Assembly (NCBI RefSeq): GCF_965204935.1
Contig: NZ_CBDBFO010000002.1
Source of the DNA: Hoeflea_A sp965204935
GTDB taxonomy: Bacteria > Pseudomonadota > Alphaproteobacteria > Rhizobiales > Rhizobiaceae
Length of the DNA stretch: 64,000 nucleotides
Reading direction: 5' to 3' (one strand)
Notes under the pieces: generated by a model
The model's database searches: none
What the model was told of the DNA's origin: nothing
The model's input: the letters and a program-made list of their open reading frames with translations, nothing else
Part shown: positions 18,009-27,489 of the stretch, piece by piece
Layout: each line of letters begins with the position of its first letter
How positions within the stretch are numbered: the first letter of the stretch is position 1
Program-made: the position numbers and the translations under genes

Positions 18009-19244
18009 CTAAAACTGCGCCGGCTCGTAACCGCCGCCAAAGCTCTGCGGCGCCGGGTCGACGACGATCGCCTCGCCTTCCTGGATCTGGTAGACGGCCA
18101 GGCCGCGTTGCGTTTCGCCGTCATTCATGAAGCGGAAAATGCCCGTCACGCCACGGAAGCCGGCGGGCCGCTCCAGGTTCTGGCGCGACAGGGCCGCCGG
18201 GTTGCCGGTGGAAATCAGATCCGCAACCAGCGTCACGGAATCATAACCGAGACCGGCATTGACCGACGGGTCCGCCTGGAAGCGCTCCTTGTACTGCAGC
18301 TTGAAGGCCTCGAAGCCGGTCTGGTCCATATCGGCGAAGATGGCGCCCTGCAGATAGGCCGAGTCCAGTTTCGACGAACGCCACTGGCCGGTTCCGATCA
18401 GCCGCTTGTCGCGCAGCTTGACGCCCTCGGCCTGCAACACGCGGGCGATAGCAATCGGCGACGTTCCGCCATCCGGGATGAAGATCGCATCCGATTGCTC
18501 CACGGCGGGCAGGACCTGCTGTACCGCCGTGACCACGGACTCGTTGTTGTATTCGTAACGCGACACACCAAGCAGATTGCCGCCGCGCTGCGCCAGCGTG
18601 GCGCGCAGCTGCCGCTCGACCAGGGTTCTGTAGGCGCCCTGCGGCAGGATCGCCGTGAAGGACGTAAGGCCGATGCCCGTCGCATAGGCAACTGTCCGGT
18701 CAACGATCTGATTGGGCAGGAACGACATCAGGAATACGCCGCTGGAAGCCGCTGACGGGTCTGACGAAAAGGCGATCATGATGCGGTTCTGCGGTCCGGC
18801 CACGGAGGCGGCGGATGTCACGCTGCCGGAAAACACCGGGCCCAGAATGATGGCCGATCCTTCCCGAACGGCCTCTTCGGTCCTGGCAATCGCGCCGGCT
18901 GCCGTTCCGCCGGTATCCTTGATCACCAGTTCCATGGATTGCTCGCCGCGCGCCGCGATGGCTAGTTCCGCGGCGTTGCGGTATTCGGCGGCGATCGCCG
19001 CGCCGTTGCCCGGTGCAGACTTCGGCAGCAACAGCGCAACCCGCACAGCACCGGTGCCGAGAACCTCTCCGGCCGCAGGTCCGGTCTTGATCGGGAAACT
19101 TTCCGGGACCGCCGGTTCTCTCGGCGCGCTCCCGCCCTGCGGCAACCCGTAATTGACAGCCTGGCAGCCGGATAAAACGAGGGTCGCGGACAATAGCGCC
19201 AGCATGGCCGGTCGGCGAAATATCGTGCGCAAAGTGTTTATCAT
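18009..19244 (-). CDS. LpoA-like lipoprotein (penicillin-binding protein activator)
   Basis: Lipoprotein of about 411 residues. The signal peptide ends in the lipobox LVLSGC, giving a lipidated Cys. The frame is open 33 codons further up, but the start at MINTLRTIFRRP gives a normal signal peptide. The mature part is a periplasmic-binding-protein fold related to Leu/Ile/Val-binding proteins (VRVALLLPKSAPGNGAAIA, IILGPVFSGSVTSAASVAG, GLGYDSVTLVADLI). In many Proteobacteria this gene sits divergent from rsmI, as here, and stimulates peptidoglycan synthases. Confidence 0.85.
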   Translation of the reverse strand: MINTLRTIFRRPAMLALLSATLVLSGCQAVNYGLPQGGSAPREPAVPESFPIKTGPAAGEVLGTGAVRVALLLPKSAPGNGAAIAAEYRNAAELAIAARGEQSMELVIKDTGGTAAGAIARTEEAVREGSAIILGPVFSGSVTSAASVAGPQNRIMIAFSSDPSAASSGVFLMSFLPNQIVDRTVAYATGIGLTSFTAILPQGAYRTLVERQLRATLAQRGGNLLGVSRYEYNNESVVTAVQQVLPAVEQSDAIFIPDGGTSPIAIARVLQAEGVKLRDKRLIGTGQWRSSKLDSAYLQGAIFADMDQTGFEAFKLQYKERFQADPSVNAGLGYDSVTLVADLISTGNPAALSRQNLERPAGFRGVTGIFRFMNDGETQRGLAVYQIQEGEAIVVDPAPQSFGGGYEPAQF

Positions 19245-19431
19245 TTGTTGTCCCGGCCGCTTGTGTGGCATTTGCCCGTGAAGCAAGATGCGTACATATT
19301 GCCTAAACACCCGCAGGTAAAGATCAAGGCGAATGCCGTGCATCTCACAGGATAATCAAAATCCGTTCCGATTACATCGGGCAAATCCGGTGTGGCTTTG
19401 TTTTGCGATGAATCCGGACCGATGAGGCGTT

Positions 19432-20316
19432 ATGCAGCGATCATTTCAAATCGGCGCACATGAAATTCCGGCCGGACCTTTGGAACCGGCGCTCTATCTT
19501 GTGGCCACCCCGATCGGTAATCTTGCCGATGTCACGCTGCGGGCGCTGGATGTTCTGGCGGCCGCCGATGTCCTCGCCTGCGAGGACACGCGGGTGACCC
19601 GAACACTGCTGACGCGCTATGGCATATCGAACCGACCGGTCGCCTATCATGAGCACAACGCTGCGCAAGCGGGGCCGAAGCTTGTTGCCGCCTTGAAGGC
19701 GGGCAAAAGCGTCGCGCTGGTATCGGATGCCGGAACGCCGCTTGTCTCCGACCCCGGCTACAGGCTCGTCGCGCTGGCACTGGAGGCCGGCACAAAGGTG
19801 GTTCCCGTCCCCGGCGCCTCGGCGCCGCTCGCCGCGCTCGTCGGTTCCGGTCTTCCCAGCGACAGTTTCCTTTTTGCCGGGTTCCTGCCGGCCAGGGACA
19901 AGGCACGCCGTGAGCGGCTGAAGGCGTTGTCGGACGTGCCGGCCACCCTGCTGATATTCGAGTCGCCCCGCCGGCTGGCGGCAACCCTGGCCGCGGGCGC
20001 CGAAATTCTCGGCACCGGACGTCCTGCCGCCGTCTGCCGGGAGCTCACCAAGGCGTTCGAGGAGATCCGCCGCGCACCCCTGGAGGAACTGGCGCAGCAT
20101 TATGCACAGACGGACACGGTCAAGGGCGAGGTGGTTCTCGCCATCGGCCCGCCGACGGAAGAACCCGCCAGCATGGAGGATGCCGAGGCGCTGTTGATCG
20201 AACTGGCAAGAACGCACTCGCCGGCACGCGCCGCATCGGAAGCCGCACAGCGCACCGGCCTGCCGCGAAAGGCGCTCTATCAGCGGCTGCTGGAAATCAA
20301 GGGCGCGGCGACATGA
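19432..20316 (+). CDS. rsmI: 16S rRNA (cytidine1402-2'-O)-methyltransferase
   Basis: Tetrapyrrole-methylase-fold enzyme that 2'-O-methylates C1402 in the decoding centre. The 294-residue product shows LYLVATPIGNLADVTLRALD, ACEDTRVTRTLLTRYGI, VALVSDAGTPLVSDPGYRLV and PVPGASAPLAALVGSGLPSD, all diagnostic. It overlaps yraN by 4 bp and is divergent from the LpoA-like gene, a very common alphaproteobacterial layout. Confidence 0.95.
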   Translation: MQRSFQIGAHEIPAGPLEPALYLVATPIGNLADVTLRALDVLAAADVLACEDTRVTRTLLTRYGISNRPVAYHEHNAAQAGPKLVAALKAGKSVALVSDAGTPLVSDPGYRLVALALEAGTKVVPVPGASAPLAALVGSGLPSDSFLFAGFLPARDKARRERLKALSDVPATLLIFESPRRLAATLAAGAEILGTGRPAAVCRELTKAFEEIRRAPLEELAQHYAQTDTVKGEVVLAIGPPTEEPASMEDAEALLIELARTHSPARAASEAAQRTGLPRKALYQRLLEIKGAAT

Positions 20317-20687
20317 CAGCGACCGGGCCGGGTGACAGCGCCGGCCGGCGCCGCGCCTATCGCCGCGGACACACTGCCGAGTGGCTGGCAGCACTCGCCC
20401 TGATGCTCAAGGGTTACCGCATTGTTGCCCGCCGCTTCAGGACAAGGGCAGGCGAGGTGGATCTAATAGCCCGCAAGGGCGATCTTGTTGCCCTCGTCGA
20501 GGTCAAGGCCCGGACAAGTGAACAGGCCGCGGTGGATGCGGTGACCGCCACTGCGGCGCGGCGCATCGCGGCCGCCGGCGATATCTGGCTGTCGCGTCAG
20601 CGCGATGCCGCAAGGCTGTCAATCCGTCATGACATTGTCGCCGTGCTCCCGCTCCGTTGGCCGCGCCATTTCCCGGGTGCGTTCTGA
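20313..20687 (+). CDS. YraN/UPF0102 family predicted endonuclease
   Basis: Product of 124 residues with the restriction-endonuclease-like fold of UPF0102: AYRRGHTAEWLAALALMLKG, YRIVARRFRTRAGEVDLIAR and LVALVEVKARTSEQAAVDAV contain the conserved E-x-D-x-(V/E)-x-K residues. Biological role is not settled. Its start overlaps the rsmI stop by 4 bp, so the two are translationally coupled. Confidence 0.9.
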   Translation: MTATGPGDSAGRRRAYRRGHTAEWLAALALMLKGYRIVARRFRTRAGEVDLIARKGDLVALVEVKARTSEQAAVDAVTATAARRIAAAGDIWLSRQRDAARLSIRHDIVAVLPLRWPRHFPGAF

Positions 20688-20689
20688 GC

Positions 20690-20719
20690 AAAAAAACCGC
20701 CGGATGGAACATCCGGCGG
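20690..20719 (-). terminator. Rho-independent terminator of the BMP-family gene
   Basis: A perfect 10-bp stem (697-706 with 710-719 of the 20 kb block, CCGCCGGATG / CATCCGGCGG) closes a 3-base loop. On the minus strand it is followed by a T run, read as AAAAAA at 20691-20696 on the plus strand. It lies 30 bp after the stop codon of the BMP gene and also just after the convergent yraN stop. Confidence 0.88.
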
Positions 20720-20749
20720 CCTTCTATTATTCAGTTGATCGGCGCCCGA

Positions 20750-21742
20750 TCAGTAGGGGCAGTTCTCGTCTGAGGTATAGTCGTGGACAGAGATCTTGCC
20801 GGCAATGATATCCGCCTTGGCCTGTTCAACTGCGGCCCGCATGTCATCGCTGACGAGCTTGGCGTTGTTGTCGTCCATGGCATAGTCGACACCGTTTTCG
20901 GCAAGGCCGAGAACGTTGAAGCCGTAGGTGAAGTTGCCTTCCTTGGAGTCATTGAAGGCGTTGTAGACCGCGACGTCCACGCGTTTCAGCATTGAGGTCA
21001 GCACCGCGCCCGGCTGCAAGCCGTTCTGGTTGGAGTCAACACCGATGCCGAGTTTGCCTTCGTCGGCCGCGGCCTGAAGGACACCGATACCCGTGCCGCC
21101 GGCTGCGGCATAGACGACGTCGGAGCCCTGGGCGATCTGCGACTTGGCGATTTCGCCGCCCTTGACCGGGTCGTTCCAGGCATCCGGCGTTGTGCCGGTC
21201 ATGGCTTCAAGCACCGTGGCGTCCGGATTGGTCGCCTTGACACCGCCTGCATAGCCGCAGGCGAATTTGCGGATCAACGGAATGTCCATGCCACCGATGA
21301 AACTCACCGTACCCGATTCCGAGGCTTTGGCGGCCATCACGCCGACCAGGTAGGAGCCTTCCTGCTCCTTGTAGACGATCGAACGCACATTCGGCAGATC
21401 GACGACCATGTCGATGATTGCAAAATCGGTATCCGGATGCTCGGCAGCAACCTTCTCAAGCGCTGCGGCCCAGGAGAATCCGGCCATGACGATCGGGTTG
21501 TTGCCGTCACGGGCGAACTTGCGCAGCGCCTGTTCGCGCTGGGCGTCATTCTGGATTTCGAAATCGCGATATTCAATGCCGGTGTCGGCCTTGAACTTTT
21601 CGGCACCATTATAGGCGGACTCGTTGAAGGATTTGTCGAACTTGCCCCCCAGATCGTAGATGATCGCCGGTTTGATATCCGCAGCCAGTGCGGTCGCCGA
21701 CATTGCGGCCATGGCGAGAATGCTGAGTAGTGTACGCTTCAT
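20750..21742 (-). CDS. BMP-family ABC transporter substrate-binding protein
   Basis: Periplasmic lipoprotein-like binding protein of 330 residues starting MKRTLLSILAMAAMSATALA with a Sec signal cleaved near ALAAD. The basic-membrane-protein fold is visible in PAIIYDLGGKFDKSFNESAY, GSYLVGVMAAKASESGTVSF and GIGVDSNQNGLQPGAVLTSM. BMP proteins usually bind purine nucleosides or similar ligands. The ATPase and permease genes normally found with it are not adjacent; the next gene upstream is msrA, so the gene stands alone with its own terminator. Confidence 0.88.
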   Translation of the reverse strand: MKRTLLSILAMAAMSATALAADIKPAIIYDLGGKFDKSFNESAYNGAEKFKADTGIEYRDFEIQNDAQREQALRKFARDGNNPIVMAGFSWAAALEKVAAEHPDTDFAIIDMVVDLPNVRSIVYKEQEGSYLVGVMAAKASESGTVSFIGGMDIPLIRKFACGYAGGVKATNPDATVLEAMTGTTPDAWNDPVKGGEIAKSQIAQGSDVVYAAAGGTGIGVLQAAADEGKLGIGVDSNQNGLQPGAVLTSMLKRVDVAVYNAFNDSKEGNFTYGFNVLGLAENGVDYAMDDNNAKLVSDDMRAAVEQAKADIIAGKISVHDYTSDENCPY

Positions 21743-21941
21743 ATTCACCAACCCTGTGTTTTGTTTCGTTTTTTTTCCGTTTCGCCGCGTTCGGGATGCG
21801 GCGTTTTCAAAGCCCGTTTCGCCGGATTCCGGCAAGGCTTGAGCGTATCCTTACATGGCTTCCTGTAAAGATCACGCGAAAAATGTACCGTTTGATCAAC
21901 AATTTCAATGGATTTGTCGGCTTATGCTTTATGCGGCAAGC

Positions 21942-22592
21942 CTAGGCAAGGGCGCATGCCACCCCGGTTCCTTTGACGCCGCAATAGCCGTTGGGGTTCT
22001 TGGCGAGATATTGCTGGTGATAGTCCTCGGCAAAGTAGAACGCTCCGGCCGGCGCGATTTCCGTCGTGATCGACTGGTCAAAGCCCGCATTGCGCAGCGA
22101 CGTCTGGTAGGCCTTCATGCTCGCGGCCGCGCGCATGGCCTGTTCCTCGTTTACCGTATAGATGGCCGAGCGATAGGTCGTGCCGACATCGTTGCCCTGG
22201 CGCATGCCTTGAGTCGGATCGTGTCCTTCCCAGAAGATTGTCAGGAGGTCGTCATAGCTGACCTTCTTGGGATCGTAGACGACCAGCACGGTCTCGGCAT
22301 GGCCGGTCATTCCGGTCACCGTTTCCTCATAGGTCGGGTTCGGGGTCAGACCGCCCGCATAACCGACAGCCGTCACGAATACGCCGTCGCGCTGCCAGAA
22401 AAGCCGTTCGACACCCCAGAAGCATCCCATGGCGAAATAGGCAATCTCCACGCCCTCCGGATAGGGGCCCTTGAGCGGCTGGCCGTTGACGAAATGATGG
22501 CGCGCTGTTTCCAGCGGCATCTCGCGTCCGGGCAGCGCCTCGGCCGCCGAGGGCATCTGTGTTTTCTTGGAGAACGGATTGAGACTGAACAT
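21942..22592 (-). CDS. msrA: Peptide methionine sulfoxide reductase MsrA
   Basis: Reduces methionine-S-sulfoxide in proteins. The 216-residue product has the catalytic motif YFAMGCFWGVERLFW (C57) and GNDVGTTYRSAIY. The C-terminal YLAKNPNGYCGVKGTGVACA carries resolving cysteines. An N-terminal extension of about 40 residues before the core is typical of long alphaproteobacterial MsrA; no clear signal peptide is seen. A small membrane protein gene lies 24 bp upstream in the same direction. Confidence 0.95.
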   Translation of the reverse strand: MFSLNPFSKKTQMPSAAEALPGREMPLETARHHFVNGQPLKGPYPEGVEIAYFAMGCFWGVERLFWQRDGVFVTAVGYAGGLTPNPTYEETVTGMTGHAETVLVVYDPKKVSYDDLLTIFWEGHDPTQGMRQGNDVGTTYRSAIYTVNEEQAMRAAASMKAYQTSLRNAGFDQSITTEIAPAGAFYFAEDYHQQYLAKNPNGYCGVKGTGVACALA

Positions 22593-22616
22593 GGCTGATC
22601 TCCTGGCGTCTGGCGC

Positions 22617-22937
22617 CTATCTGGCTGCGAACCGTCCGGCGGGCCGCGGCTTGCGCCATGCAATCAGATAAAAGAACAGCGCCAAAACCACAAAGACCGC
22701 CCAGGTGGGCTGCAACAGAATCCATTGCACCACCGGATCCCATATATAGGGGTGCAGGTTACGCTGGATCAACGCCTGGGCGAGATTGAGGGTATCCGGG
22801 CTGATCGAATACCAGGCCGCGCCCAGGGGTGTGATCACCACTTCCGAGGCGGCCACCGATCGAATCGTGTCGACGACCGCGCTGATCACGGCAACGATAA
22901 GCGCGAGGAGGCTGATCGCGCGAAGAAGAAACCGCAT
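22617..22937 (-). CDS. Small membrane protein, conserved hypothetical
   Basis: Product of 106 residues from MRFLLRAISLLALIVAVISA, with two hydrophobic segments near the N terminus and near WAVFVVLALFFYLIAW. The frame continues 22 codons upstream, but the chosen ATG places the first membrane segment at the N terminus. I do not recognise a named family; similar small proteins occur beside msrA in rhizobia. Function unknown. Confidence 0.65.
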   Translation of the reverse strand: MRFLLRAISLLALIVAVISAVVDTIRSVAASEVVITPLGAAWYSISPDTLNLAQALIQRNLHPYIWDPVVQWILLQPTWAVFVVLALFFYLIAWRKPRPAGRFAAR

Positions 22938-23244
22938 TTCTGCCTTTACTCCCGTCTTCTTCCTAGGTTTCTCGAAGAACTCCCGGTGAAACCGGGGCGC
23001 CACCAGCCCTTTAACAGAATGAATAACGCATCATGACCTCACGGGGAAATCAACTGCGTGAAATAATCTTTGAACCTCTGGATAACATGCTCGGCTGCGC
23101 CGTGTATGAGGTATTTCCCACCGTTTTCCCGCACCGGATCTTTCTTGTCGTGAAAGCGTCAGATTCGGGTTGATCCTCGGTGCGTCTTGACTATAGTGCG
23201 CGCCGGTTCGCCCCACAGCCAGGCGCTTGCGGGCAACCCCTCGC

Positions 23245-23335
23245 GGAGAGGTGGCCGAGTGGTCGAAGGCGCACGCCTGGAAAGTGTGTAGGCGGTGATA
23301 CCGTCTCGAGGGTTCGAATCCCTCTCTCTCCGCCA
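23245..23335 (+). tRNA. tRNA-Ser(GGA)
   Basis: Class II tRNA of 91 nt including encoded CCA. The acceptor pairs GGAGAGG with TCTCTCC, the anticodon loop is CTGGAAA within stem CACGC/GTGTG, a long variable arm follows, and the T arm is GAGGG-TTCGAAT-CCCTC. It marks the left edge of the accessory region. Confidence 0.96.
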
Positions 23336-23680
23336 TTTCCTGCGATAAGCTGCTGAGTAAGATCCGCATATAGTGCCGGGCACCGCTGTTTGAGCCCTGT
23401 ACAGATGCAAGTATTGTTATTCGTGTCATGCGGCTCGACATGCCGTCATTTTCGTTCATTTCATGTCGCCGGCCAAGAACAACGCGCACTTTCACAATCG
23501 CATAGCGGTGAATCGAACCCTGACGTGCTTGGAGCTCGGATAGTCAAAGTGCCGGTGCTGCGGACACAGATTAAGAACGGATTGCTTGATGCGACCGACA
23601 TCGCCGGCACCTTTTCTGTCACGGTAGAGGACCTGCAGCATATCCGGGCAGGTACAGAGATTGACGGCCTTTGTATTCCA
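23336..23680. other. Intergenic, no supported gene
   Basis: This 345-bp stretch directly behind tRNA-Ser holds open frames on both strands, but none has convincing codon use or a recognisable domain. A plus-strand frame ending at 23698 contains the ordered-looking segment TDIAGTFSVTVEDLQHIRAG, which could be the remnant of an unknown gene. No integrase was found next to the tRNA. Confidence 0.4.
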
Positions 23681-24856
23681 CTACGGCCTGATCCGTAGGA
23701 CATGCCACTCCATTTTTGTGAATGTACCGCCGGTGGTTTTTAGATCTGTTCTCGAAAATTTCAGATTGTGTGCTCCTTTTGAGAGGCGTACCACACAGGA
23801 TGCTGCTGAATAGAAAGAAATATTCGAACTCTGACCCTCGAACGCCATATCACGTGCACAGCGAGTTCCATTTATAAATATGTCTGTGTATATACCGGCG
23901 CCTTGCTGAGATCCTTTCCTATTGCCTCGGCCAAATCCGGATACAAACAAAATGCCATCTTCATTGAGATTGAAACTGTGTTCGGTCACTCTTGCACTGC
24001 CGGAATAGCTCCCAGAATCAATGACTTTTAGCCCATCAATCATTGAGAGTTTTTGATCAAAGCGCTTCTCAACATCAAAAACTATGGATTCCAACCTGTT
24101 CTCAAGCTCTCTTTGGGCATCTCTGCTGTTGGCACGAAACGAGACATTTTTGGTTCTTATAGAGCCGGACCCAATGTCCGCTTCAAAAACGAATGTACCG
24201 ATTTCGGTTGCTCCTGCTTCTTTTAAACAATGAAAAGAGTTTGAAGTGTTGCCTGTTAGCTTAATTGCACCAACCGCAGGAGTTGTGTTTTCGGAATCAG
24301 AGAAGCACTTGAGTCCATTAGGGTTGCTTACCCGTTTCAAAACAAAAGTAAGGGGTGTTTCACCCTGGATATAATTTATATCGACCACAAACCCGCCGTC
24401 ATCTTCGTTGACCTTTGTGGTGCCGAAGATTGTTTCTTTGTTGCTATCTGCCGCTACCCCGGCACATTGCACCATATAGGATGCTAGCAGGCTGCCAATC
24501 GATACGCTTTCTTGTGTGGAGATGAACTGAGAAAAGCTATTGTCTTGTAAGTCGCAGATTTTTTTGATGCTTTCCGTTGATTCCGAAAATCCACTCCCAC
24601 CACCTGCACGAGCACCAAATCCTTTGAATGACAACTTGAAAGACTGAGTGGAGTTTTTGAAGCGAGATACCATCTCACTCTCCTGCTCACAAACGTGTCT
24701 GAACTCCCGGGTGGCTGTATCGACCACGGTGGTTGTATCCCGTGAGTCAATGAACCCTCTATTGGCAAGGGCCAGGCATATGTCCGTGACTCCCTGAGCT
24801 TGAACGCCAATATTCGCGAGCAGCAAAATGAGCATAGTGCAAAAGAAAACACGCAT
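23681..24856 (-). CDS. Hypothetical secreted protein
   Basis: Product of 391 residues with a Sec signal peptide (MRVFFCTMLILLLANIGVQA, cleavage before QG). The mature part has several cysteines (CLALANRG, RHVCEQESE, KKICDLQDN, MVQCAGVAA) and a beta-rich C-terminal half with GILFVSGFGRGNRKGSQQG. I recognise no family. It is much more AT-rich than the flanking core genes, which suggests recent acquisition. Export to periplasm or beyond is inferred only from the signal peptide. Confidence 0.7.
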   Translation of the reverse strand: MRVFFCTMLILLLANIGVQAQGVTDICLALANRGFIDSRDTTTVVDTATREFRHVCEQESEMVSRFKNSTQSFKLSFKGFGARAGGGSGFSESTESIKKICDLQDNSFSQFISTQESVSIGSLLASYMVQCAGVAADSNKETIFGTTKVNEDDGGFVVDINYIQGETPLTFVLKRVSNPNGLKCFSDSENTTPAVGAIKLTGNTSNSFHCLKEAGATEIGTFVFEADIGSGSIRTKNVSFRANSRDAQRELENRLESIVFDVEKRFDQKLSMIDGLKVIDSGSYSGSARVTEHSFNLNEDGILFVSGFGRGNRKGSQQGAGIYTDIFINGTRCARDMAFEGQSSNISFYSAASCVVRLSKGAHNLKFSRTDLKTTGGTFTKMEWHVLRIRP

Positions 24857-24984
24857 TATCCAAACCCCAAAAGTTGATAAAGCCTATGATTGCAGCCGCA
24901 ATAGTCTCACAATCATTTGGCTTGGCAAGGGATTGAATCTTTTCGTGACAGTGAAATTGCAGCATCAACAGTAGAAAATCATTT

Positions 24985-25320
24985 TTTTGGATTTTGCCGT
25001 CCTGGTAGCCTTTTCCGGCCACGCACAAAGTTAAGAGGCCTGAGATCGAGGTCATTGATGGTGGCACGGTCGATGTCAATGAAGTGCGCATCAGGGTTGC
25101 GACAAAGAATCACCCGAACTGCGTGGTGCGAAATGCGATGCTGAATATATGCTCGTTGTGATCGCTGCCGGTCGGCTTGAGGAATTACTGGAACTGCACC
25201 GTATCAGAATTCAGCGAGGCAACCCGAAAAGCGGCCGGCTGGAGGATCGCTATGAGCGCACTCTGGCGGTGATTTAAGTAGACGGAGCGGATGTCCGAGA
25301 AAATCGGCCCGCTCCAGGCG
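24985..25320 (+). pseudogene. Degenerate secreted thermonuclease (SNase-like) gene
   Basis: Pieces of a staphylococcal-nuclease-type protein occur in different frames. First comes a signal-peptide-like FLDFAVLVAFSGHAQS. Then IEVIDGGTVDVNEVRIRV appears in a second frame, like the SNase metal-site strand VIDGDT-x-x-V. Then GRLEELLELHRIRIQ and LEDRYERTLAVI follow in a third, like the family's DRYGRTLA. Frameshifts and a stop after AVI separate them from VDGADV. The gene cannot give a full product. The identification rests on motif order only. Confidence 0.5.
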
Positions 25321-26382
25321 CAGTGAGTATGAGCCTCGGAATCGGTAAAGCAATCGCCAGGCATAACGCTCAGATTATCTGCCTCAACAACCTACGTACT
25401 TACCAATACGCATAATAATTTTGTTGTCGGTACTCAACTCAAGGAATCAGTGCTTTAGCACCCTGCAATGCTGTGGGGTGAACGCATCACTCCAGGTATG
25501 TTTATGCCGCAAGGATTGACTGTACAGCCTCTCCCAACGGCCCTGTAAGTACAGGTCCAAACATAAACATGAGCAAATTTGCCTGTTTAATAAAACTAAT
25601 GTCCATTCCCTTAACAGCCAGCCACTTCTCCAGCTCTGAGACTGATTTTTCCCGTTGTTTCTCTCTTGCCAGCGACAGCGCCTCTCTTCGGAGTTCTACG
25701 AAGATCGGAAAGTATGCTGCTATCAGTAATGCTGTGAAGGCCATGCCGTAGCCGATTGCTGACCCCAGCGCGAGATGTTCAATCTCAGCAATCGCGCGCT
25801 TTCCTAATTCATCATTTGGATTGAGAAGTGCTATCGGCCAGATCATCCAAGAGTAGAGCGTGAATACACCAGCTATAAGCAATGCTGCTCCGCTATAAGC
25901 AATATTTCTCAACTGGCGATATCGATCGGCAATCTGCTCCACAGAAAACCGCTCCTGATCAGCGGGTTTAACAATGGTCACTGAAGACGCATATGCGATG
26001 AGAATGCTGCCGATGATGGCAACAACGTTGCCTAATTTGAACAATAACCGAAGAACACTGAGAATTGAGACATCGTATTCAGTTCCTGGAAGTGGCAGTT
26101 TGCTCAAGCTACCGAGAGTGGGAACAAGAAAGAACTGGCTTATCTCCACGTAGAACGTGTTCTCCTGGCTTGCTATTCCCCCAAAGGCAACAAGAATTCC
26201 TAACACCAACCAAGTGATTAGTCGCATATTTTCAGGAATATTGACGCCAATCGTTTGAATGGAGATTGACAGTGCCACTACCGCGGCAATCACCATAAAA
26301 ATAATGCTTGAGAGCAAAATCATGCGACTGCGGTACTCCACTGCAGGCACATGGACGCTTCCATCAATCCAACGCGCTGTAA

Positions 26383-27299
26383 GAGGCAGTCTTGAAACGC
26401 AGTGAGGGGTTGGATGGCCGGGGCGAAATGTGATTCCAAACGGTTATCGACACCAGTTTGGAGCAGCCTCATGTGGACCCCAACCACCCGTCGGCAGTAT
26501 AGCCGCGATCATCTGCGTTATGGAAGCGATCTGAGCGATGCGGAATGGAACATTATCGCCCCGTTCATGCCGCCGCCAGCGAAAACTGGTCGGCCGCGGG
26601 AATGGCCGATGCGTGAGATCATGAACGCCATCTTCTACGTGCTGCGGGCCGGCTGTGCGTGGCGCATGCTGCCCAAGGACTTCCCGCCGATGACGACGGT
26701 CTACGGCTGGTTTCTGCGCTTCCGACGTGAAGGACTGTTCAAGACCATCAATCATCATCTGGTCGTGCTCGACCGCGAGCGGGTCGGGCGCGAGGCCAGT
26801 CCATCAGCGACCGTGATTGACAGCCAAAGCGTCAAGACCGCCGAGGCTGGCGGTCCACGCGGCTATGATGCCGGCAAGAAGATCAAAGGTCGTAAGCGCC
26901 ACGCCATGGTCGACACCGACGGCCGCGGCCTGGTCCTCCAGACGCACGCAGCCAATGTTCAGGATCGCGATGGCGCAATCCCGCTGCTCAAAGCCTCACG
27001 ACGCTCGTTTCCCTTCGTCGAACTCACCTTCGCCGACAGCGCCTACAATGGCGACCGGGTCAGGGACGCAACGTCGGTCGCCATCGAGGTTGTCAAGAAA
27101 TTCACCGACCAGGTCGGCTTCCAGGTCTTGCCCAGGAGATGGGTGGTCGAGCGCTTCTTCGCCTGGATCAACCGCAATCGCCGATTGGCGAAGGACTTCG
27201 AGGGAACCATCAGTTCGGCCGAAACCTTCCTCTATGCCGCCTCGGTTATGCTACTCACAAGACGCTTGGCACGGTCAGTGTGAGTTTCGAGTCGGACTC
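26383..27299 (+). mobile_element. IS5-family insertion sequence (917 bp)
   Basis: Element bounded by imperfect inverted repeats (GAGGCAGTCTTGAAACGCAG at the left, GAGTCCGACTCGAAACTCAC on the other strand at the right). It is flanked by the 3-bp direct repeat TAA at 26380-26382 and 27300-27302, the TNA-type target duplication of IS5/IS1031-like elements. It encodes one transposase and interrupts a membrane protein gene. Confidence 0.88.
26471..27283 (+). CDS. IS5-family transposase (DDE)
   Basis: Transposase of 270 residues from MWTPTTRRQYSRDHLRYGSD. The N-terminal DUF4096-type part has LSDAEWNIIAPFMPPPAKTG and AIFYVLRAGCAWRMLPKDFP. The DDE core has TVIDSQSVKTAEAGG (first Asp), FADSAYNGDRVRD (second Asp) and the C-terminal WVVERFFAWINRNRRLAKDF carrying the Glu. 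The frame is intact, so the element may still be active. An upstream in-frame ATG at 26402 is less likely. Confidence 0.9.
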   Translation: MWTPTTRRQYSRDHLRYGSDLSDAEWNIIAPFMPPPAKTGRPREWPMREIMNAIFYVLRAGCAWRMLPKDFPPMTTVYGWFLRFRREGLFKTINHHLVVLDRERVGREASPSATVIDSQSVKTAEAGGPRGYDAGKKIKGRKRHAMVDTDGRGLVLQTHAANVQDRDGAIPLLKASRRSFPFVELTFADSAYNGDRVRDATSVAIEVVKKFTDQVGFQVLPRRWVVERFFAWINRNRRLAKDFEGTISSAETFLYAASVMLLTRRLARSV

Positions 27300-27489
27300 T
27301 AAGAAAAGATACTTCTGGTTCCAAATGTGAGAAGGAGACCGTTGGTTGGTCCATCAACGCCAAGTCGATCCTTGTATCAAGCAAAATGTCAAAAAGAGAG
27401 GCCGACAAGATCGCCACCAGAAGCGGCCAGGTAAGAAACAGTAGAAACCTATAACGTGAGTCGCCAAGTGTGATTGAGCTGATTTTCAT

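Larger units (their letters stand above)
25502..27489 (-). pseudogene. Membrane protein gene split by an IS5-type insertion
   Basis: The 3' part (25502-26379) encodes most of a membrane protein with hydrophobic segments such as MILLSSIIFMVIAAVVALSI. The 5' part (27303-27489) encodes MKISSITLGDSRYRFLLFLT and LVAILSASLFDILLDTRIDL. Removing the IS (26383-27299) and one copy of the TAA duplication joins them in one frame (...EPEVSFL-TARWIDGSVHV...), giving an intact frame of 355 codons plus stop. About five to six membrane segments and a cytoplasmic basic stretch (EALSLAREKQREKSVSELEK) remain. No family recognised. The 3' part could still be translated from an internal start. Confidence 0.8.

Noticed and set aside
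23031..23495. Minus-strand ORF across tRNA-Ser with EREGFEPSRRY
   Set aside because: This is the familiar spurious translation of a tRNA-Ser gene on the opposite strand; the tRNA explains the sequence.
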